A DNA stretch of 64,000 bases from G963422745 sp965214285 (lineage in GTDB: Bacteria; Actinomycetota; Acidimicrobiia; Acidimicrobiales; Aldehydirespiratoraceae): positions 2,666,001-2,730,000 of the forward strand of contig OZ243946.1 of NCBI GenBank assembly GCA_965214285.1. The letters run 5' to 3'. Below are positions 63,750-64,000 of this stretch, piece after piece. Made by a program: the position numbers and the translations under genes. A model generated the notes under the pieces. The model saw nothing but the letters and a program-made list of their open reading frames with translations, was not told the origin of the DNA and did no database searches. How positions within the stretch are numbered: the stretch's first letter is position 1; every line of letters begins with the position of its first letter.

Positions 63750-64000
63750 CGCTGCCGCCCTGCGCTCTGGCCGATGTGCCCGTGTGCTGCGACGGGTCTT
63801 GCACCGAGGCGTCCCCGGGTTCTGCAGGAGGGTCCTGTCGACGGGGGGTGTCGGCGATCACCATGCCGCCGGCGACGGCGACGCGTCGGGTGGCCAGGTC
63901 CAGGGTGCGGTCGAGCTCATGCGATGCCAGCAGCACCGTCGCCCCTGCCGCCGCAGCATCGCCCACCAGCGTGTCGACGAGATCGCGGCCTGCTTGGTCG
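63739..64000 (-). CDS. ccmA: Haem ABC exporter ATPase CcmA, C-terminal part
   Basis: Only the last 87 or so residues are inside the window; the gene continues past 64000. Visible are the D-loop region (DQAGRDLVDTLV) and the switch His in TVLLASHELDRTLDLATR. Walker A, signature and Walker B lie outside. The C-terminal 35 residues are a hydrophilic Pro/Ser/Gln tail. Identity is from these motifs and its place before ccmB. Confidence 0.8.
   Translation of the reverse strand, partial: DQAGRDLVDTLVGDAAAAGATVLLASHELDRTLDLATRRVAVAGGMVIADTPRRQDPPAEPGDASVQDPSQHTGTSARAQGGSDVA

Overview
The window is very GC-rich and densely coded, and the gene content points to an actinobacterium, most likely of the class Acidimicrobiia. 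Supporting this are an actinobacterial-type leucyl-tRNA synthetase, a deazaflavin (F420)-type nitroreductase-family protein, a DUF222/HNH endonuclease, a form I aerobic CO dehydrogenase with an XdhC-YHS fusion, many ATGA/GTGA gene overlaps, and several starts that look leaderless (TANNNT at -12 to -7). The class is an inference from gene content; no rRNA or tRNA gene is visible.

Layout. 1-12.6 kb: the end of one PASTA-repeat protein and two complete giant secreted or anchored paralogues built from PASTA, fibronectin III and cadherin-like modules. 12.7-18.0 kb (minus strand): a YcaQ-type DNA glycosylase, a short-chain dehydrogenase and leuS. 18.1-22.4 kb: a small accessory island with an orphan ribbon-helix-helix protein, a decayed scrap of an HNH gene, an AbiEi/AbiEii toxin-antitoxin pair and a full DUF222-HNH gene. 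22.9-29.9 kb: a corrinoid-dependent methyl-transfer operon (corrinoid protein, DUF1638, 'virulence factor' family, methyl-H4folate:corrinoid methyltransferase, RACo-type reactivator, non-pyrrolysine MttB homologue), probably demethylating a quaternary amine and feeding methyl groups to tetrahydrofolate. 29.9-34.8 kb: 3-hydroxyisobutyrate-dehydrogenase-like, acyl-CoA dehydrogenase and acyl-CoA ligase genes, and an EamA transporter. 34.8-38.6 kb: a zinc-type ABC uptake system with a very His-rich binding protein and a Zur/Fur regulator around a divergent promoter carrying a perfect Fur-family palindrome.

38.9-52.0 kb: an aerobic CO dehydrogenase locus split into two converging blocks. The rightward block holds an XdhC/CoxI-like gene, coxD, coxE and small genes. 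The leftward block holds a small leader gene, coxM, coxS, coxL (form I motif AYRCSFR), XdhC-YHS, coxG and five tandem small single-span membrane proteins. A PIN-domain toxin-antitoxin pair sits where the blocks meet. 52.1-55.4 kb: a metallo-beta-lactamase-fold hydrolase, a PrdB/GrdB-family protein that reads as a selenoprotein through an in-frame UGA followed by a SECIS-like hairpin, and a zinc alcohol dehydrogenase. 55.5-57.3 kb: a deazaflavin-type oxidoreductase and a two-domain surface protein on an Ala/Glu stalk. 57.4-64.0 kb (minus strand): a complete System I cytochrome c maturation operon, ccmA (cut by the window end) through ccmB, C, D, E, F, G and a ccmH-ccmI fusion.

Together these suggest an aerobic heterotroph with c-type cytochromes that supplements growth by oxidising CO and methylated amines. 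The observations most worth following are the UGA-containing selenoprotein, the G11 tract inside the promoter spacer of a giant surface protein, the five unknown membrane proteins after coxG, and the methyl-transfer operon.
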